A DNA stretch of 64,000 nt. Origin: Pseudomonadota bacterium (GTDB lineage Bacteria > Desulfobacterota > Desulfobacteria > Desulfobacterales > Desulfolunaceae). The translations under genes were made by a program, and so were the position numbers. A model generated the notes under the pieces. That model did no database searches. It saw only the letters and a program-made list of their open reading frames with translations, and was not told the origin of the DNA. The stretch covers positions 1 through 64,000 of the forward strand of contig JAHIRD010000092.1 of the NCBI GenBank assembly GCA_018818835.1, in the 5' to 3' direction. The stretch's first letter is position 1. Each line of letters starts with the position of its first letter. Shown here piece after piece: positions 36,672-46,105 of the stretch.

Positions 36672-36875
36672 ATGAAAATGAATGATGAAAAAGAGAGAAA
36701 TGATCGGATCGATAAATTGATCCGGATATTGACTGAAAACGGTACACGACTAAATAATGTGTCATTGAATACGTTGCTCGAAAATGAACATTGCCATAAT
36801 CGGTTTCAGACTGAAGAGGATTACCAGAAAGAGCAGGCCGACTGGCTTGAAACCAGAAAAAAGAAACAAACGTGA
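36672..36875 (+). CDS. Small hypothetical protein
   Basis: This 67-residue, highly charged frame begins MKMNDEKERNDRIDKLI and ends EQADWLETRKKKQT. It looks like a soluble helical protein. There is no clear ribosome site and no recognised family. An alternative start at 36678 (MNDEKER) is equally likely. It lies between the TPR gene (divergent) and a repeat element. Confidence 0.4.
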   Translation: MKMNDEKERNDRIDKLIRILTENGTRLNNVSLNTLLENEHCHNRFQTEEDYQKEQADWLETRKKKQT

Positions 36876-36904
36876 CAGCTGTAGCACGTCACGTGTTTAA
36901 GATT

Positions 36905-37040
36905 GATGAACTCGTAAAAAGTCGACGGATGGCTATGGAAAAAGGCACATAGCCAAGGCATAGTGTGGCATACACGAACGTATGTCGAACGTCTGGCCAA
37001 ATATTATAACGCCGCATATGGGACTTTTTACAAGGCCATC
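36905..37040. repeat. Terminal-inverted-repeat element, 136 bp, copy 4
   Basis: This copy matches the reverse complement of 12593-12744 along its length: GATGAACTCGTAAAAAGTCG, CGGATGGCTATGGAAAAAGG, AAGGCATAGTG, CGTATGTCGAACGTCTGGCC, TTATAACGCCGCATATG. The end is GGACTTTTTACAAGGCCATC. The central part is shorter by roughly 16 bp. It lies between the 36672 frame and the etfA terminator. Confidence 0.85.
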
Positions 37041-37045
37041 AAGAT

Positions 37046-37087
37046 TAAAAAGGCCGACTGTTTCAGTGAAAACAGTCGGCCTTTTAA
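37046..37087 (-). terminator. Terminator of the etf operon
   Basis: AAAAGGCCGACTGTTT and AAACAGTCGGCCTTTT form a perfect 16-bp stem around 6 nt; on the minus strand it ends in TTTTT. It lies 23 nt after the etfA stop. Confidence 0.92.
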
Positions 37088-37109
37088 TTATTTCGCACAA
37101 CAGAAAAAA

Positions 37110-38072
37110 TTACATTTCTTCAATTTTTTCAGTCAGAGCAGGCAGAAATTCAATGATGTTTGCAACGATACCCACACTTGCTGCCTGGAAAATAGGCGCA
37201 TTGGGGTTTTTGTTGATGGCAATGATCAAGCCGCCTTTGATACCGCCCAGGTGCTGGAAAGAACCGCTGATGCCGCAAGCCATATAGACCTTGGGTTTAA
37301 CGGTGCAGCCGCTGGTACCAACCTGACGTGCAGGCTCAAGCCATTTTGCATCAACAATGGGTCGTGAGCAAGACACTTCGGCAGCATTTCCCATGGCTTC
37401 TTTGAGGTTCATGGCCAGTTCGATGTTTTCTTCATCTTCGATACCGCGACCAATTGAGATCAGAACGTCGGCTTTGGTGATATCCACATCACCGGCTTCG
37501 GGTTCAACAATTTCAATGAATTTACGGTTGGCTGAGAGATCACCTGCGTCAGCGGATTTGTCAGTCACTGTTCCACCGGCTGATTTTGATTCATCCGCAG
37601 TAAATGTTCCGGGACGAACAGCAACCACAGCACCACCAGCGATGTCAACATTCACGTGGGTGGATACCTCTCCGCCGAATTCCTGACGGATTACTTTCAA
37701 TGCACTTCCCTCAACACCGTCAATGCCCACAATGTCCGAGACAAAAGACGCACCGAGTTTAATGGAAAGACCCGGAGCGCAGTCCATGGAAAAGGTGTTG
37801 TGAGCAAAAAGAACGATGGATCCCGCAGGAATCACATTCGCCAATGCTTTTCGCACAACTTCTGCATTGGGATATGCAAGAGCGGCGTTGTCTACTTTAA
37901 TAACATTGGGGAAAATAGCTGCAGCCGCAGTGGCCACAGCATCAATGCCTGATCCGGTTACGATGGCTGTTGCTGCATCACCTGAAATGGCTTTTGCTGC
38001 ATTGATCAGTTCCATGGCTGCATCGTCAAGAACACCGTCTCTATGTACCAAATATGCAAATACCTGTCCCAT
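37110..38072 (-). CDS. etfA: Electron transfer flavoprotein alpha subunit
   Basis: EtfA binds FAD and accepts electrons from acyl-CoA dehydrogenases. The 320-residue protein has the N-terminal ETF fold (VFAYLVHRDGVLDD) and the C-terminal FAD domain with CSRPIVDAKWLEPARQVGT, ACGISGSFQHLGGIK and AINKNPNAPIFQ. It lies 2 nt after etfB. With etfB and the upstream membrane FeS protein it makes a route from acyl-CoA oxidation to the quinone pool. Confidence 0.96.
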   Translation of the reverse strand: MGQVFAYLVHRDGVLDDAAMELINAAKAISGDAATAIVTGSGIDAVATAAAAIFPNVIKVDNAALAYPNAEVVRKALANVIPAGSIVLFAHNTFSMDCAPGLSIKLGASFVSDIVGIDGVEGSALKVIRQEFGGEVSTHVNVDIAGGAVVAVRPGTFTADESKSAGGTVTDKSADAGDLSANRKFIEIVEPEAGDVDITKADVLISIGRGIEDEENIELAMNLKEAMGNAAEVSCSRPIVDAKWLEPARQVGTSGCTVKPKVYMACGISGSFQHLGGIKGGLIIAINKNPNAPIFQAASVGIVANIIEFLPALTEKIEEM

Positions 38073-38074
38073 TT

Positions 38075-38860
38075 TTATAACCCTCCGTTTGCTTTAAGGA
38101 TTTCAATGAGTTTAGCAATAATTTCGTCAGTGCTTCCTTCAAGCATTTCAGCGCCTTCGCCTTTTTCAGGAACGAAGTAATCCACTTTTTTAACGCCTGC
38201 ACCTGCTTCACCCACGCTTGCAGCATCGATACCCATATCAGCAGCACTGAGTTCGGGAATTTCAACACCGGAAACTTTACGAATACCGCGGATACCAACA
38301 TATCGGGGTTCGTTGATACCGGTCTGGATAGAAAGAACGCAGGGAAGAGTGATTTCGTTCATTTCTCTGTTGCCACCTTCGATCTCGCGGCCGATGGTCA
38401 ATTTGCCTTCACCCAGTTCAATTTTGTTGACAAGTGAGGCATAGGGAAGGTCAAGCATGGCAGCGAGCATACCGCCCACAGCTCCAGCTCCTTCATCAGC
38501 CTGGGCACCTGTAAGGACCAGATCGTAATTTCCTTTCTGGACAGCACCTTTAAGGATGGTGGCAATGCCTTTGCAATCTGAACCGGCAAATGCATCATCG
38601 TTAAGAAGAAGCCCTTTTTCAGCTCCCATAGCCATTTCACGTCGTAGAATCTCGTCACAGTCTTCGTCACCAACAGTCACAACTGTCACAGTACCGCCAA
38701 CCTTATCCACGATCTGGATGGCTTCTTCCACTGCATAGTTGTCCCATTCGTTTACAGAGTAAACAAGATCATCACGCTCGATGTCGTTCCCTTCGCTGTT
38801 CATTTCAATTTCATTTTCAGCGGAATCGGGAACTCTTTTTACGCATACTAAGATTTCCAT
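38075..38860 (-). CDS. etfB: Electron transfer flavoprotein beta subunit
   Basis: The 261-residue beta subunit begins MEILVCVKRVPDS and has the nucleotide-loop region GAQADEGAGAVGGMLA near residue 118 and the recognition loop near 190-200. It forms the heterodimer with EtfA. A ribosome site (GGGAGGAATAAC) precedes the ATG. It is 106 nt after the FeS oxidoreductase and probably in the same transcript. Confidence 0.96.
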   Translation of the reverse strand: MEILVCVKRVPDSAENEIEMNSEGNDIERDDLVYSVNEWDNYAVEEAIQIVDKVGGTVTVVTVGDEDCDEILRREMAMGAEKGLLLNDDAFAGSDCKGIATILKGAVQKGNYDLVLTGAQADEGAGAVGGMLAAMLDLPYASLVNKIELGEGKLTIGREIEGGNREMNEITLPCVLSIQTGINEPRYVGIRGIRKVSGVEIPELSAADMGIDAASVGEAGAGVKKVDYFVPEKGEGAEMLEGSTDEIIAKLIEILKANGGL

Positions 38861-38966
38861 GTTATTCCTCCCAATAAGTTATTAAATCCGAATTGACAAG
38901 CCGGTAGATCCGTCAAGCAATAACCGTTTAAGCGGCCGGAAGGAAAACCCTCCCGACCGGATGATA

Positions 38967-41030
38967 CTATTCAAGATGCTGAGTGATAAGCTCAGTCAGC
39001 TCAATCGCTTCAAGCTGTCCGTCAAGACCGGCAACTTTGATGGCGTCTTCCATATTCACCATGCAGAAGGGGCAGGCACATACAATCACGCTGGCACCGG
39101 CTTCCGCCGCCATTTTTACCCTGACAACCGCCATGCGTTCTTCTTCATGGGGTTCATAAAAGAGCATCAAGCCACCACCGCTACAACACAGTGATCGATC
39201 ACGGTTTTTAACCATTTCCACGGTCTGAATGCCGGGAATGGCCTTGATGGCATCACGGGGGTCATCATACACCTCGTTGTGACGTCCCAGGTAGCATGGA
39301 TCATGATAGGTGTATACTTTGCTTGCATCCATGACGGGTTTGAGTTTGATTTTTCCTGATTTGATATTTTTAACGATGGTCTGGCTGATGTGTTCCACTG
39401 GAATGTCAACGCAGTAATCGTTTTTCAACGCATTGTAGGCATGGGGGTCAGAGGTGACGATGCGTTTTGCACCGGACTCTTTGATGATCTCCATGTTGTG
39501 ATTCTTGAGATCCTGATAAAGCATCTCTTCACCGAAACGCAGGACTTCGTTGCCGCTGTCTTTTTCATCTTTACCGATAATGAAGAAGTCTTCCCCGCAG
39601 GCGTCCAGAATTTTGGCACTGGATTTTGCGATGTTGATCATTCTGTCATCATAGGACGTGATACTGTCAACAAAGTAAAGTGTCTCGCCGGTATCGCCGT
39701 TTTCCATGAGTTTAACACTGCATTCTGCGGCGAATTCTTTGTCTTTGGCCCAGTCTGCACGTTTCTTTTCAACTTTACCCCAGGGGTTGCCTCGTTTGCC
39801 AATGGCCTGGAGGGGTTTCTGCAGAGTCTGGGGAACTTCACCTTCATCCACGAGACCGCGTCTCAAATCAACGATTTTGTCAATGTATTCGATGCCGATG
39901 GGGCATTCCTGCTCGCAGGCACCGCAGGTGGTGCAGGACCAGATTTCATCAGCTGTATAAATGGAGCCAATAAGGGGTTCCTTGCTGTTCAGAAACTTAT
40001 CCCGGATGGGGTAGTTTTTGAAGATCAGATCACGGGCCTTGATGGTGATGAATCGTGGAGAAAGGGGACGACCCACCAGATTGGCCGGGCATTGATCGGA
40101 ACAACGACCACAGTCCGCGCATGAGTAAAAGTCCAGCATGTGCTTCCATGTGAAATCTTCAAGTTTTTTCACACCAAAGGATTCCAGTTCATCCAAACCT
40201 TCGGCACTGATGCCGTAAACAACCGGTTTGATGTTTCCACGACGAACCCTCATGAAAAGAACGTTGAAGAAAGAGGTGATGACGTGAAAATGTTTGCCCA
40301 TGGGCAGGAAGTTCAGGAAAAAGAAAAACAGAGTGTTATGGGCATAATAGGACAAAATATGAAGAAACTGGAGCAAGCCGTGGGGTGCGCTTGCAAGTAC
40401 TTTAGAAAAAATCCATGCCAGGGTAAGGGGAGCTAAAAAAGTGTCGTGACCCGCTGCAACGATGGCGGCTTCAAAGAGACTTTCAGTTACCATGAGCCCC
40501 ATAATGATGGCCAGAACGAATACCGCTTCAGCCGTATGATCATGTCCATATTTTTCTGGGACAGCATAGCGTTTGGGTTTTATGATCCCACGGCGGACAG
40601 CGCCGATGGCGCAGGCAACGAAAACGGCTGTGGCCATATAGTCTTTGACTACGTTGTAAATCATTCCAATGAACTGGTCCTGGCCAAAACCCGGTAGTGC
40701 AAAATCGGGGAACATACCGATAACGACCAAAGAACAGGTCCGGATACCCAGAGTCAGAAATCCAAAGAAAATAATGATGTGAAGAACACCTGCCACCATG
40801 TACCTGGGCTGGCGGAGCTGACCAAGCCATATGGTGATGATGTTCAAGATCCGCGCCGGAATGTCGCTGAAGCGGCTGTTATCCGGTGCAGCTTTGACAA
40901 GGGGAGCGAGCCGGTTCGCCATGATGTATGCGAAGATCCCGACGCCGACAACCACATACAAAAAGGACAGAATAGCCCCAGGGAAGAAACCCAGAAATTT
41001 GTAATGAGCCGGTGAAATAAGATGTTCCAT
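38967..41030 (-). CDS. Membrane FeS oxidoreductase, ETF:quinone-type (HdrD/EtfD-like)
   Basis: This 687-residue protein has about five to six N-terminal membrane helices (NarI-like, residues 10-285). Two [4Fe-4S] motifs follow, CADCGRCSDQCPANL near 307 and CTTCGACEQECPIGIEY near 365, and then C-terminal CCG-type domains (HDPCYLGRHNEVYDDP, SLCCSGGGL, CACPFC). Homologues next to etfBA are thought to pass electrons from reduced ETF to menaquinone, as proposed for syntrophic butyrate oxidisers and for mycobacterial EtfD. GGAGAGG lies upstream of the ATG. It is the first gene of the FeS-etfB-etfA unit, with a TetR-type half-matching operator at its promoter. Confidence 0.92.
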   Translation of the reverse strand: MEHLISPAHYKFLGFFPGAILSFLYVVVGVGIFAYIMANRLAPLVKAAPDNSRFSDIPARILNIITIWLGQLRQPRYMVAGVLHIIIFFGFLTLGIRTCSLVVIGMFPDFALPGFGQDQFIGMIYNVVKDYMATAVFVACAIGAVRRGIIKPKRYAVPEKYGHDHTAEAVFVLAIIMGLMVTESLFEAAIVAAGHDTFLAPLTLAWIFSKVLASAPHGLLQFLHILSYYAHNTLFFFFLNFLPMGKHFHVITSFFNVLFMRVRRGNIKPVVYGISAEGLDELESFGVKKLEDFTWKHMLDFYSCADCGRCSDQCPANLVGRPLSPRFITIKARDLIFKNYPIRDKFLNSKEPLIGSIYTADEIWSCTTCGACEQECPIGIEYIDKIVDLRRGLVDEGEVPQTLQKPLQAIGKRGNPWGKVEKKRADWAKDKEFAAECSVKLMENGDTGETLYFVDSITSYDDRMINIAKSSAKILDACGEDFFIIGKDEKDSGNEVLRFGEEMLYQDLKNHNMEIIKESGAKRIVTSDPHAYNALKNDYCVDIPVEHISQTIVKNIKSGKIKLKPVMDASKVYTYHDPCYLGRHNEVYDDPRDAIKAIPGIQTVEMVKNRDRSLCCSGGGLMLFYEPHEEERMAVVRVKMAAEAGASVIVCACPFCMVNMEDAIKVAGLDGQLEAIELTELITQHLE

Positions 41031-41392
41031 TTTTAAATTTACCTCTCCTTAAAATTTAATTTATTAATCAATAGCACGCATAAATAGCGCTACTTATCTC
41101 CATAATCTGAAATGAATAATCCCTCATACTTAAATGACAAAGTCAGATTCGTCAAGGAAAAATTCTCTGACTTTACGATCGTATAAATAAAATGGAATAT
41201 GAATCGGGATCGTGTTCTTTTAATCCCATTTGAAGGGAGGTCAAAAAAGACAGATAAATTCCGATAATATGCCAAAAATATAAATAATTTCAACGATCAA
41301 GCCCTCTATATCAGGGCAGGGACATCATCAGATGTCCACCGTGGGCCGGATAAGCTCACGGAAATTGTTGTGTCATTTACATCCAAGAAAAC
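41031..41392. other. AT-rich regulatory gap upstream of the FeS oxidoreductase
   Basis: About 360 bp without a gene. It contains the promoter/operator candidate at 41112-41155 and, at the right end, the acd terminator. A 67-codon frame on the minus strand (41090-41293) is AT-driven and not accepted. Confidence 0.55.
41112..41155 (-). promoter_or_regulatory. Candidate promoter with degenerate TetR operator for FeS-etfBA
   Basis: On the minus strand TTGACG (41150-41155), 17 bp and TAAGTA (41127-41132) form a weak promoter. Overlapping the -10 is ATGAATAATCCCTCAT (41112-41127), which matches 11 of the 14 arm positions of the operator at 44015-44030. The leader would be about 90 nt. Confidence 0.4.
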
Positions 41393-41418
41393 AAACCGGG
41401 GGCAATACCCCCCGGTTT
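41393..41418 (-). terminator. Terminator after acyl-CoA dehydrogenase gene
   Basis: AAACCGGGGG and CCCCCCGGTTT arms pair around CAATA; on the minus strand TTTGTTTTCTT follows. It lies 11 nt after the acd stop codon. Confidence 0.8.
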
Positions 41419-41428
41419 AATGACCGTG

Positions 41429-43231
41429 CTATCCTATGAATGAATCCTCAGAAATTTCAATCATGGCTCCATTGGTTGCTTTGATGGCGTCCATTTTTCC
41501 GAAGGTCACCGGCAGAACACATGAGGTGAAATATTCAAGGCTTTTCATTTGTCCTTCATAAAAGGGAATATCTTTTTTCTTTGCGCCGTCAAGCTTGGTC
41601 GCGGCCGTGTTCGCCCGCCACAGGAGCATCCAGGCCATGATCACGTCACCGGTCACTTCAAGGAAGGGATGGGCAAAGGCAAAGGCATTGAGAACTTTAT
41701 CGCTCATGGCCGTTTTCCCCATATGCATGGCCACTTCCCCAAGTTTATTGAGGGCTGTCTCAACTTTTTCCGTGGCTGCAGCAAGTGTCGGCAGTTCTTT
41801 TGCTGTTTTAATTGTATTCTGGATTTCGCCCATGAGGTCCATGAACACCTGACCTTTTTTCATGCCCAGTTTCCGACCCAGTAGATCCATGGCCTGGATG
41901 CCGTTAGTCCCTTCGTAAATCATGGTGATGCGGCAGTCTCTCATCAGCTGTGCCACAGGGTACTCTTCGATAAAGCCGTAACCCCCGTAAACCTGGATGG
42001 CGTGGTTACAGACCTCAAATGCCCGGTCTGTCACATAGCCTTTGGCCACCGGGGTGAGAATCTCGATCAGTCCCTGGTATTTGTCCCGAGTCGCTTGATC
42101 ATCGGAAACAGCGATGATGTCATTGCAGTAACCCACAAAGTAAAGCAGGCTTCTCATGGCTTCCACATAGCTTTTCATGATCAGAAGCTGTCGCCTGACA
42201 TCGGGGTGCTGGATGATGGGAACGCCTCCGTTCTGGGGTTTTATCAGATTGGCTCCCTGGATACGTTCTTTGGCATAATTAACGGCATACATGTAAGCTG
42301 TGGTGGCACAGGAATAACCCTGCATGCCTACAAGAAGACGGGCCTCGTTCATCATGACGAACATGGCTTTCATGCCCTTGTTTTCTTCACCTAGAAGGGT
42401 GCCGATGCATTCTCCTTTGCCACCCAGGGTCAGGGAACAGGTGGAGTTGCCGTGGATACCCATTTTGTGCTCAATGCCTGTGCAGACCACGTCATTGAAT
42501 GCGCCCAGGCTTCCGTCTTTATTGACTCTGAATTTGGGCACCAGGAACAGGGAGATGCCTTTTGTTCCGGCCGGGGCTCCTTCGATACGGGCAAGAACCG
42601 GATGGATGATGTTCTCGGTCATATCGTGCTCACCACCGGAGATGAAGATTTTTGAGCCGCTGATTGAATAGGTCCCGTCGTCATTTTTTTTGGCTGTGGT
42701 TTCAAGGGCACCCACGTCAGATCCTGCTCCGGCTTCAGTGAGAAGCATGGTTCCGGTCCATTTTCCCGTGTAAAGGTTTTTAAGAAAGATATTCTTCTGT
42801 TCATCCGTTCCGAATTCTTCTACCAGTTTCCCGGCACCGTGGGTTAGGCCGGAATACATCATGAACGGATAATTGGCACCGTTAAAGTATTCTGAGGCAG
42901 CCGAGGACACAGACCTGGGCATGCCCTGCCCACCCCATTCCGGCTTTTCATTCATGGCCAGCCATTCACCCGCGTTGTAAATTTCGAAAAGCCTGTGAAA
43001 GCTTGCGGGTACGGACACTTTACCGGCATCAAAAACGCAGCCGTTTTCATCGCCCTCTTTCCATGTGGGAATCATTTCTTTGACAGCAAGGTTTCTGGCC
43101 TCGGACACAATCATGTCCACGGTTTTTTTATTAAATTCGGCGAATATGTCATTCTTGCTCAATTGTTCCACATTCAATTGTTCATGAAGAACAAATTCGA
43201 TGTCTCGTCTGTCTGCAATAAGCTGTGCCAT
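41429..43231 (-). CDS. Acyl-CoA dehydrogenase (FadE-type, with C-terminal extension)
   Basis: This flavoenzyme oxidises acyl-CoA to enoyl-CoA and reduces ETF. The 600-residue protein has the acyl-CoA dehydrogenase core: EWGGQGMPRSVSSA, MLLTEAGAGSDVGAL, FLVPKFRV, QVYGGYGFIEEYPV. The catalytic-type glutamate sits in IYEGTNGIQAMDLLG near residue 440, and a C-terminal domain of about 130 residues is typical of long FadE5-like members. AAGGAGG lies 7 nt before the ATG. It is downstream of tetR in the same direction and upstream of the FeS-etfBA unit that would take its electrons. Confidence 0.95.
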   Translation of the reverse strand: MAQLIADRRDIEFVLHEQLNVEQLSKNDIFAEFNKKTVDMIVSEARNLAVKEMIPTWKEGDENGCVFDAGKVSVPASFHRLFEIYNAGEWLAMNEKPEWGGQGMPRSVSSAASEYFNGANYPFMMYSGLTHGAGKLVEEFGTDEQKNIFLKNLYTGKWTGTMLLTEAGAGSDVGALETTAKKNDDGTYSISGSKIFISGGEHDMTENIIHPVLARIEGAPAGTKGISLFLVPKFRVNKDGSLGAFNDVVCTGIEHKMGIHGNSTCSLTLGGKGECIGTLLGEENKGMKAMFVMMNEARLLVGMQGYSCATTAYMYAVNYAKERIQGANLIKPQNGGVPIIQHPDVRRQLLIMKSYVEAMRSLLYFVGYCNDIIAVSDDQATRDKYQGLIEILTPVAKGYVTDRAFEVCNHAIQVYGGYGFIEEYPVAQLMRDCRITMIYEGTNGIQAMDLLGRKLGMKKGQVFMDLMGEIQNTIKTAKELPTLAAATEKVETALNKLGEVAMHMGKTAMSDKVLNAFAFAHPFLEVTGDVIMAWMLLWRANTAATKLDGAKKKDIPFYEGQMKSLEYFTSCVLPVTFGKMDAIKATNGAMIEISEDSFIG

Positions 43232-43395
43232 GATGTTTTGCCTCCTTGATTATCTTGGTTGTCCCATCTGATGGTGTGAAAGTGCCCTTCTGTTTTTTCC
43301 ACAGTGATTTTTTTTGATAAAAAACCGTCTCGTTCATTGATTGTGTTGATCCGGGAATCGACCAGAGCAAGAATCTCGATATGGGCACGGAGTCC

Positions 43396-43977
43396 CTAAT
43401 TCCCGATTCCTTTTAAATACAAATCAACCAAGGGGTCTGCCATGGAAACCAGATCGTATTTACCATTGGCAAGAACCCATGAATTGATCACTTCTTCGAT
43501 GGCCCCGGTGATGTATGTTTTGACAAGGCCGATATACAAATCCTTGCGCATGAATCCTTCATTCTGACCTTCTTCGATGATTTCGCCAACCAGTTCCCTG
43601 TATTTTCTGGATATGTCACGGATATGGATTTTGATGGCTTCGGATTGCTGAATCTGGCGTGTTTCGGCCTGGAAGACAATAGCCATTTCCATATTTTCCT
43701 GGAATTCCTTGAGGTGGCTTGTCACCAGGTTCCTCAGCTTGTCCTCGGCATTGTTTGCTTTTTCTACTTCCTTCTGAAATTGATCAAAAATTTGCCGGGT
43801 CTTGTATGAAAAAAATTGGAGAAGAATATCTTCTTTATTCTCAAAATAAAGGTAGATGGTACCGTCGGCAACGCCTGCTTTCCGGGCGATCTGGGCAACA
43901 GTGGATTGGAAGAACCCGTGTTCGGCAAAAACCTTGATGGCGGCATCAAGAATGATATGGTATTTTTCAGACTTCAT
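43396..43977 (-). CDS. TetR-family transcriptional regulator
   Basis: This 193-residue regulator has the TetR HTH near its N terminus (VFAEHGFFQSTVAQIARKAG, ADGTIYLYFENKEDIL) and a helical ligand domain. Its form and its position before acd suggest an acyl-CoA-sensing FadR/FatR-like repressor; this is inference. A perfect palindrome ATGAATG-N2-CATTCAT lies just downstream of its own promoter, indicating autoregulation. tetR and acd lie 164 nt apart. Confidence 0.93.
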   Translation of the reverse strand: MKSEKYHIILDAAIKVFAEHGFFQSTVAQIARKAGVADGTIYLYFENKEDILLQFFSYKTRQIFDQFQKEVEKANNAEDKLRNLVTSHLKEFQENMEMAIVFQAETRQIQQSEAIKIHIRDISRKYRELVGEIIEEGQNEGFMRKDLYIGLVKTYITGAIEEVINSWVLANGKYDLVSMADPLVDLYLKGIGN

Positions 43978-44014
43978 AATTCCCGTCGGGCCTGTTTTAT
44001 TGAATAAGGTTGAT

Positions 44015-44030
44015 ATGAATGCTCATTCAT
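44015..44030. promoter_or_regulatory. TetR-type operator palindrome
   Basis: ATGAATGCTCATTCAT is a 7+2+7 palindrome located about 10 bp after the -10 box of the tetR promoter. The arm TGAATG..CATTCA is typical of fatty-acid TetR regulators. Confidence 0.75.
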
Positions 44031-44040
44031 TTTTCGATTA

Positions 44041-44070
44041 GGTATAACAAAGTGCGGGGAGAGGTGTCAA
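44041..44070 (-). promoter_or_regulatory. Sigma-70 promoter of tetR-acd
   Basis: TTGACA (44065-44070), 18 bp, TATACC (44041-44046) on the minus strand, directly upstream of the operator palindrome. Confidence 0.7.
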
Positions 44071-44201
44071 GGCAAAAAAACGAGATGTTTTAAATTGTCA
44101 AAAATAACAAATGGATATAATGTTTTGTGGCGTATGGGTGGAAAGCCTCATACAGAAATGACCGGACGAAGGAAAGAAAGCCGACCGGGATTGCGAATGA
44201 A

Positions 44202-45899
44202 TCAGGAATGCTTGTTGTTTTCCATATGAACCGTGAGCTGGTTAAAGGGGATCACCCAGTTTTCGGAATTGCATGTTTCCACGCAGGCTTTTTGGATAAG
44301 ACGTTTGATCATGACATAATCTCTGGCGGATGCTCCATCGAAATCAACTGCAATTTCAATGTCTAATGAGGAACTTGCCGCCTGTTTAAATGCGACCCGA
44401 ATAAAGGTGATCTGCTCACGGAAGCCGCCTTTGAATAATTCGGATTCAATGGAGCTTTTCATGATTCCGGGGACTTTTTCAGTGATTATGGCCTGCAGGC
44501 CGTAATCAAGACCAAACAGAATCTTGATTCTGAAACCTGAAGAAAGATTCACCGGAGCAGACGAAATGTAGTTGGGCGTCGTGTAAGATATTCGTGCACC
44601 CCCAATCATTTCGATGATGACTGTTTCAGGGGTCTGGGACAGTACCCGTGCGGGATTATCATTATCCAAAAGGACCCAATCATTGATCTTTGTGGGAAAC
44701 CAGGGCTCATTGGGATCTACGGGCCGGGAGCGCAAGTTGAGCAAATCGGCGATGGGCAGACGGATTCTGCCGCTGGGAATAAAGGGATTATATATTAAGG
44801 TATAGATATTGATGGACTGAACGATGTAAGGTATGCCGTTGTAAACGACGAGTTCGCCCTCCCTGACTGGGCCAAGATTCAAGATCAGGCGCCCCTGATT
44901 CCAGACCCTGGGAAGTGTTTCTTTGGACGTCCAGATCAGGCCGATCATAAAGAACAGAATCAAGGACAATAACACCCAGTCACTGAAAAAGTACAGAACG
45001 CCCAGGAGAACACTGAAGCAGATGAAGGTGGAAAAAAGACCGTAACCCAGATCAAAGACCCTGACGTAAAAGGACTGACCTTTTTTATGAAAGGGACTGA
45101 TTTTTCGGATCAAACCGTGGAGACGAAAGAGAATAAAGGCCACGAACATAAACGACACCATGGCCAGCAGGAGGTTGCTTCCATGGCTTTTAAAAAAAAT
45201 TCTCGGCACTTTCCTGATGGTTTCGGAAAGGGTTTCACTTTCGCGACTTATTTTATCGAGTTGGAGTCTGGATATGTTTTTCAGAGTCTCAAGCTCATTC
45301 TGCCGGTTTTCCCATGTGGAAAGGGTCTGGTTCAGTCGTTCCTTGAGCTTGGGTGGGCAGGTGGACGCTTTCATAAGTTTTGAAATGCGACCCATGGCCC
45401 GGTTGATAAGCTCCAGTTGCTGATCATATCCTTCAATGTCGCTGCGATGTTTTTCGATTTCACGGGGTCGTGAGGTTGCTCGCTGCAGTTCCCTGACCAA
45501 GGGTCTCAGGATGTCTTTGAGTTCCCTGCCCCAGTCAAAATCCAGGTCCTGGGATTTATCCATGGAATTAAAGCTGATTTCAGACGAAAGGTCATTGAAA
45601 TTCTGCTCAAGGTCGAAGAGCTTCCCATTTAATTGGGTGATCCGGGCAGTCAACAGTTGTTCGCGCCCTCGACCTCCGGGAGTACTCATTTCATTTTGTG
45701 CTTCGACGATCTCACGGGTCAGGGAATCCATGGCATCCTGAAGCTTGGACAGGTTGTGGATTTTTTGGTCGATGCCCTGGGAAACCTCCAACGGAGGCGG
45801 GGGAGTTGTTTCTCCACGGACAGGAACGGGTTGAAACAGCGCCATTGTGACAAGAATAAAAAGAGGTAAACCTCGTTGGAACAGACTCTTTGGTGTCAT
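44202..45899 (-). CDS. MscS/MscK-like mechanosensitive channel family protein
   Basis: This 565-residue protein has a signal peptide and a long periplasmic-type coiled-coil region (about residues 40-225, many Leu/Glu/Gln heptads). About four membrane helices follow (235-335), then a C-terminal cytoplasmic-type domain with VVYNGIPYIVQSINIY, NPFIPSGRIRLPIADLL and a terminal alpha/beta segment (IAVDFDGASARDYVMIKRLIQ). The layout resembles MscK/MscS proteins, but the pore helix is not clear, so channel function is inferred. AAGGG lies about 9 nt before the ATG chosen; an ATG 9 nt earlier is too close to that site. Confidence 0.7.
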   Translation of the reverse strand: MTPKSLFQRGLPLFILVTMALFQPVPVRGETTPPPPLEVSQGIDQKIHNLSKLQDAMDSLTREIVEAQNEMSTPGGRGREQLLTARITQLNGKLFDLEQNFNDLSSEISFNSMDKSQDLDFDWGRELKDILRPLVRELQRATSRPREIEKHRSDIEGYDQQLELINRAMGRISKLMKASTCPPKLKERLNQTLSTWENRQNELETLKNISRLQLDKISRESETLSETIRKVPRIFFKSHGSNLLLAMVSFMFVAFILFRLHGLIRKISPFHKKGQSFYVRVFDLGYGLFSTFICFSVLLGVLYFFSDWVLLSLILFFMIGLIWTSKETLPRVWNQGRLILNLGPVREGELVVYNGIPYIVQSINIYTLIYNPFIPSGRIRLPIADLLNLRSRPVDPNEPWFPTKINDWVLLDNDNPARVLSQTPETVIIEMIGGARISYTTPNYISSAPVNLSSGFRIKILFGLDYGLQAIITEKVPGIMKSSIESELFKGGFREQITFIRVAFKQAASSSLDIEIAVDFDGASARDYVMIKRLIQKACVETCNSENWVIPFNQLTVHMENNKHS

Positions 45900-46105
45900 G
45901 TGTGGCATCCCTTGAAATGTGGACCGGAAGTGAACGTGTCACGTGATAAACGGTTAATTTTGGAAAATGTACGGAACATTTCAAGAGAAGTCAAGCATAC
46001 ATAAATAGTGTTTGTCCAAATGAAAGGGTATGAAGTCTGTTGCTTCCGGAGCTCTTTTCACCTATAATAATGTTTTACGCATGCCCAAGGTTTTCATCCC
46101 GAAGG

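Noticed and set aside
41090-41293. 67-codon minus-strand frame upstream of the FeS oxidoreductase
   Set aside because: AT-driven frame overlapping the likely promoter and operator.
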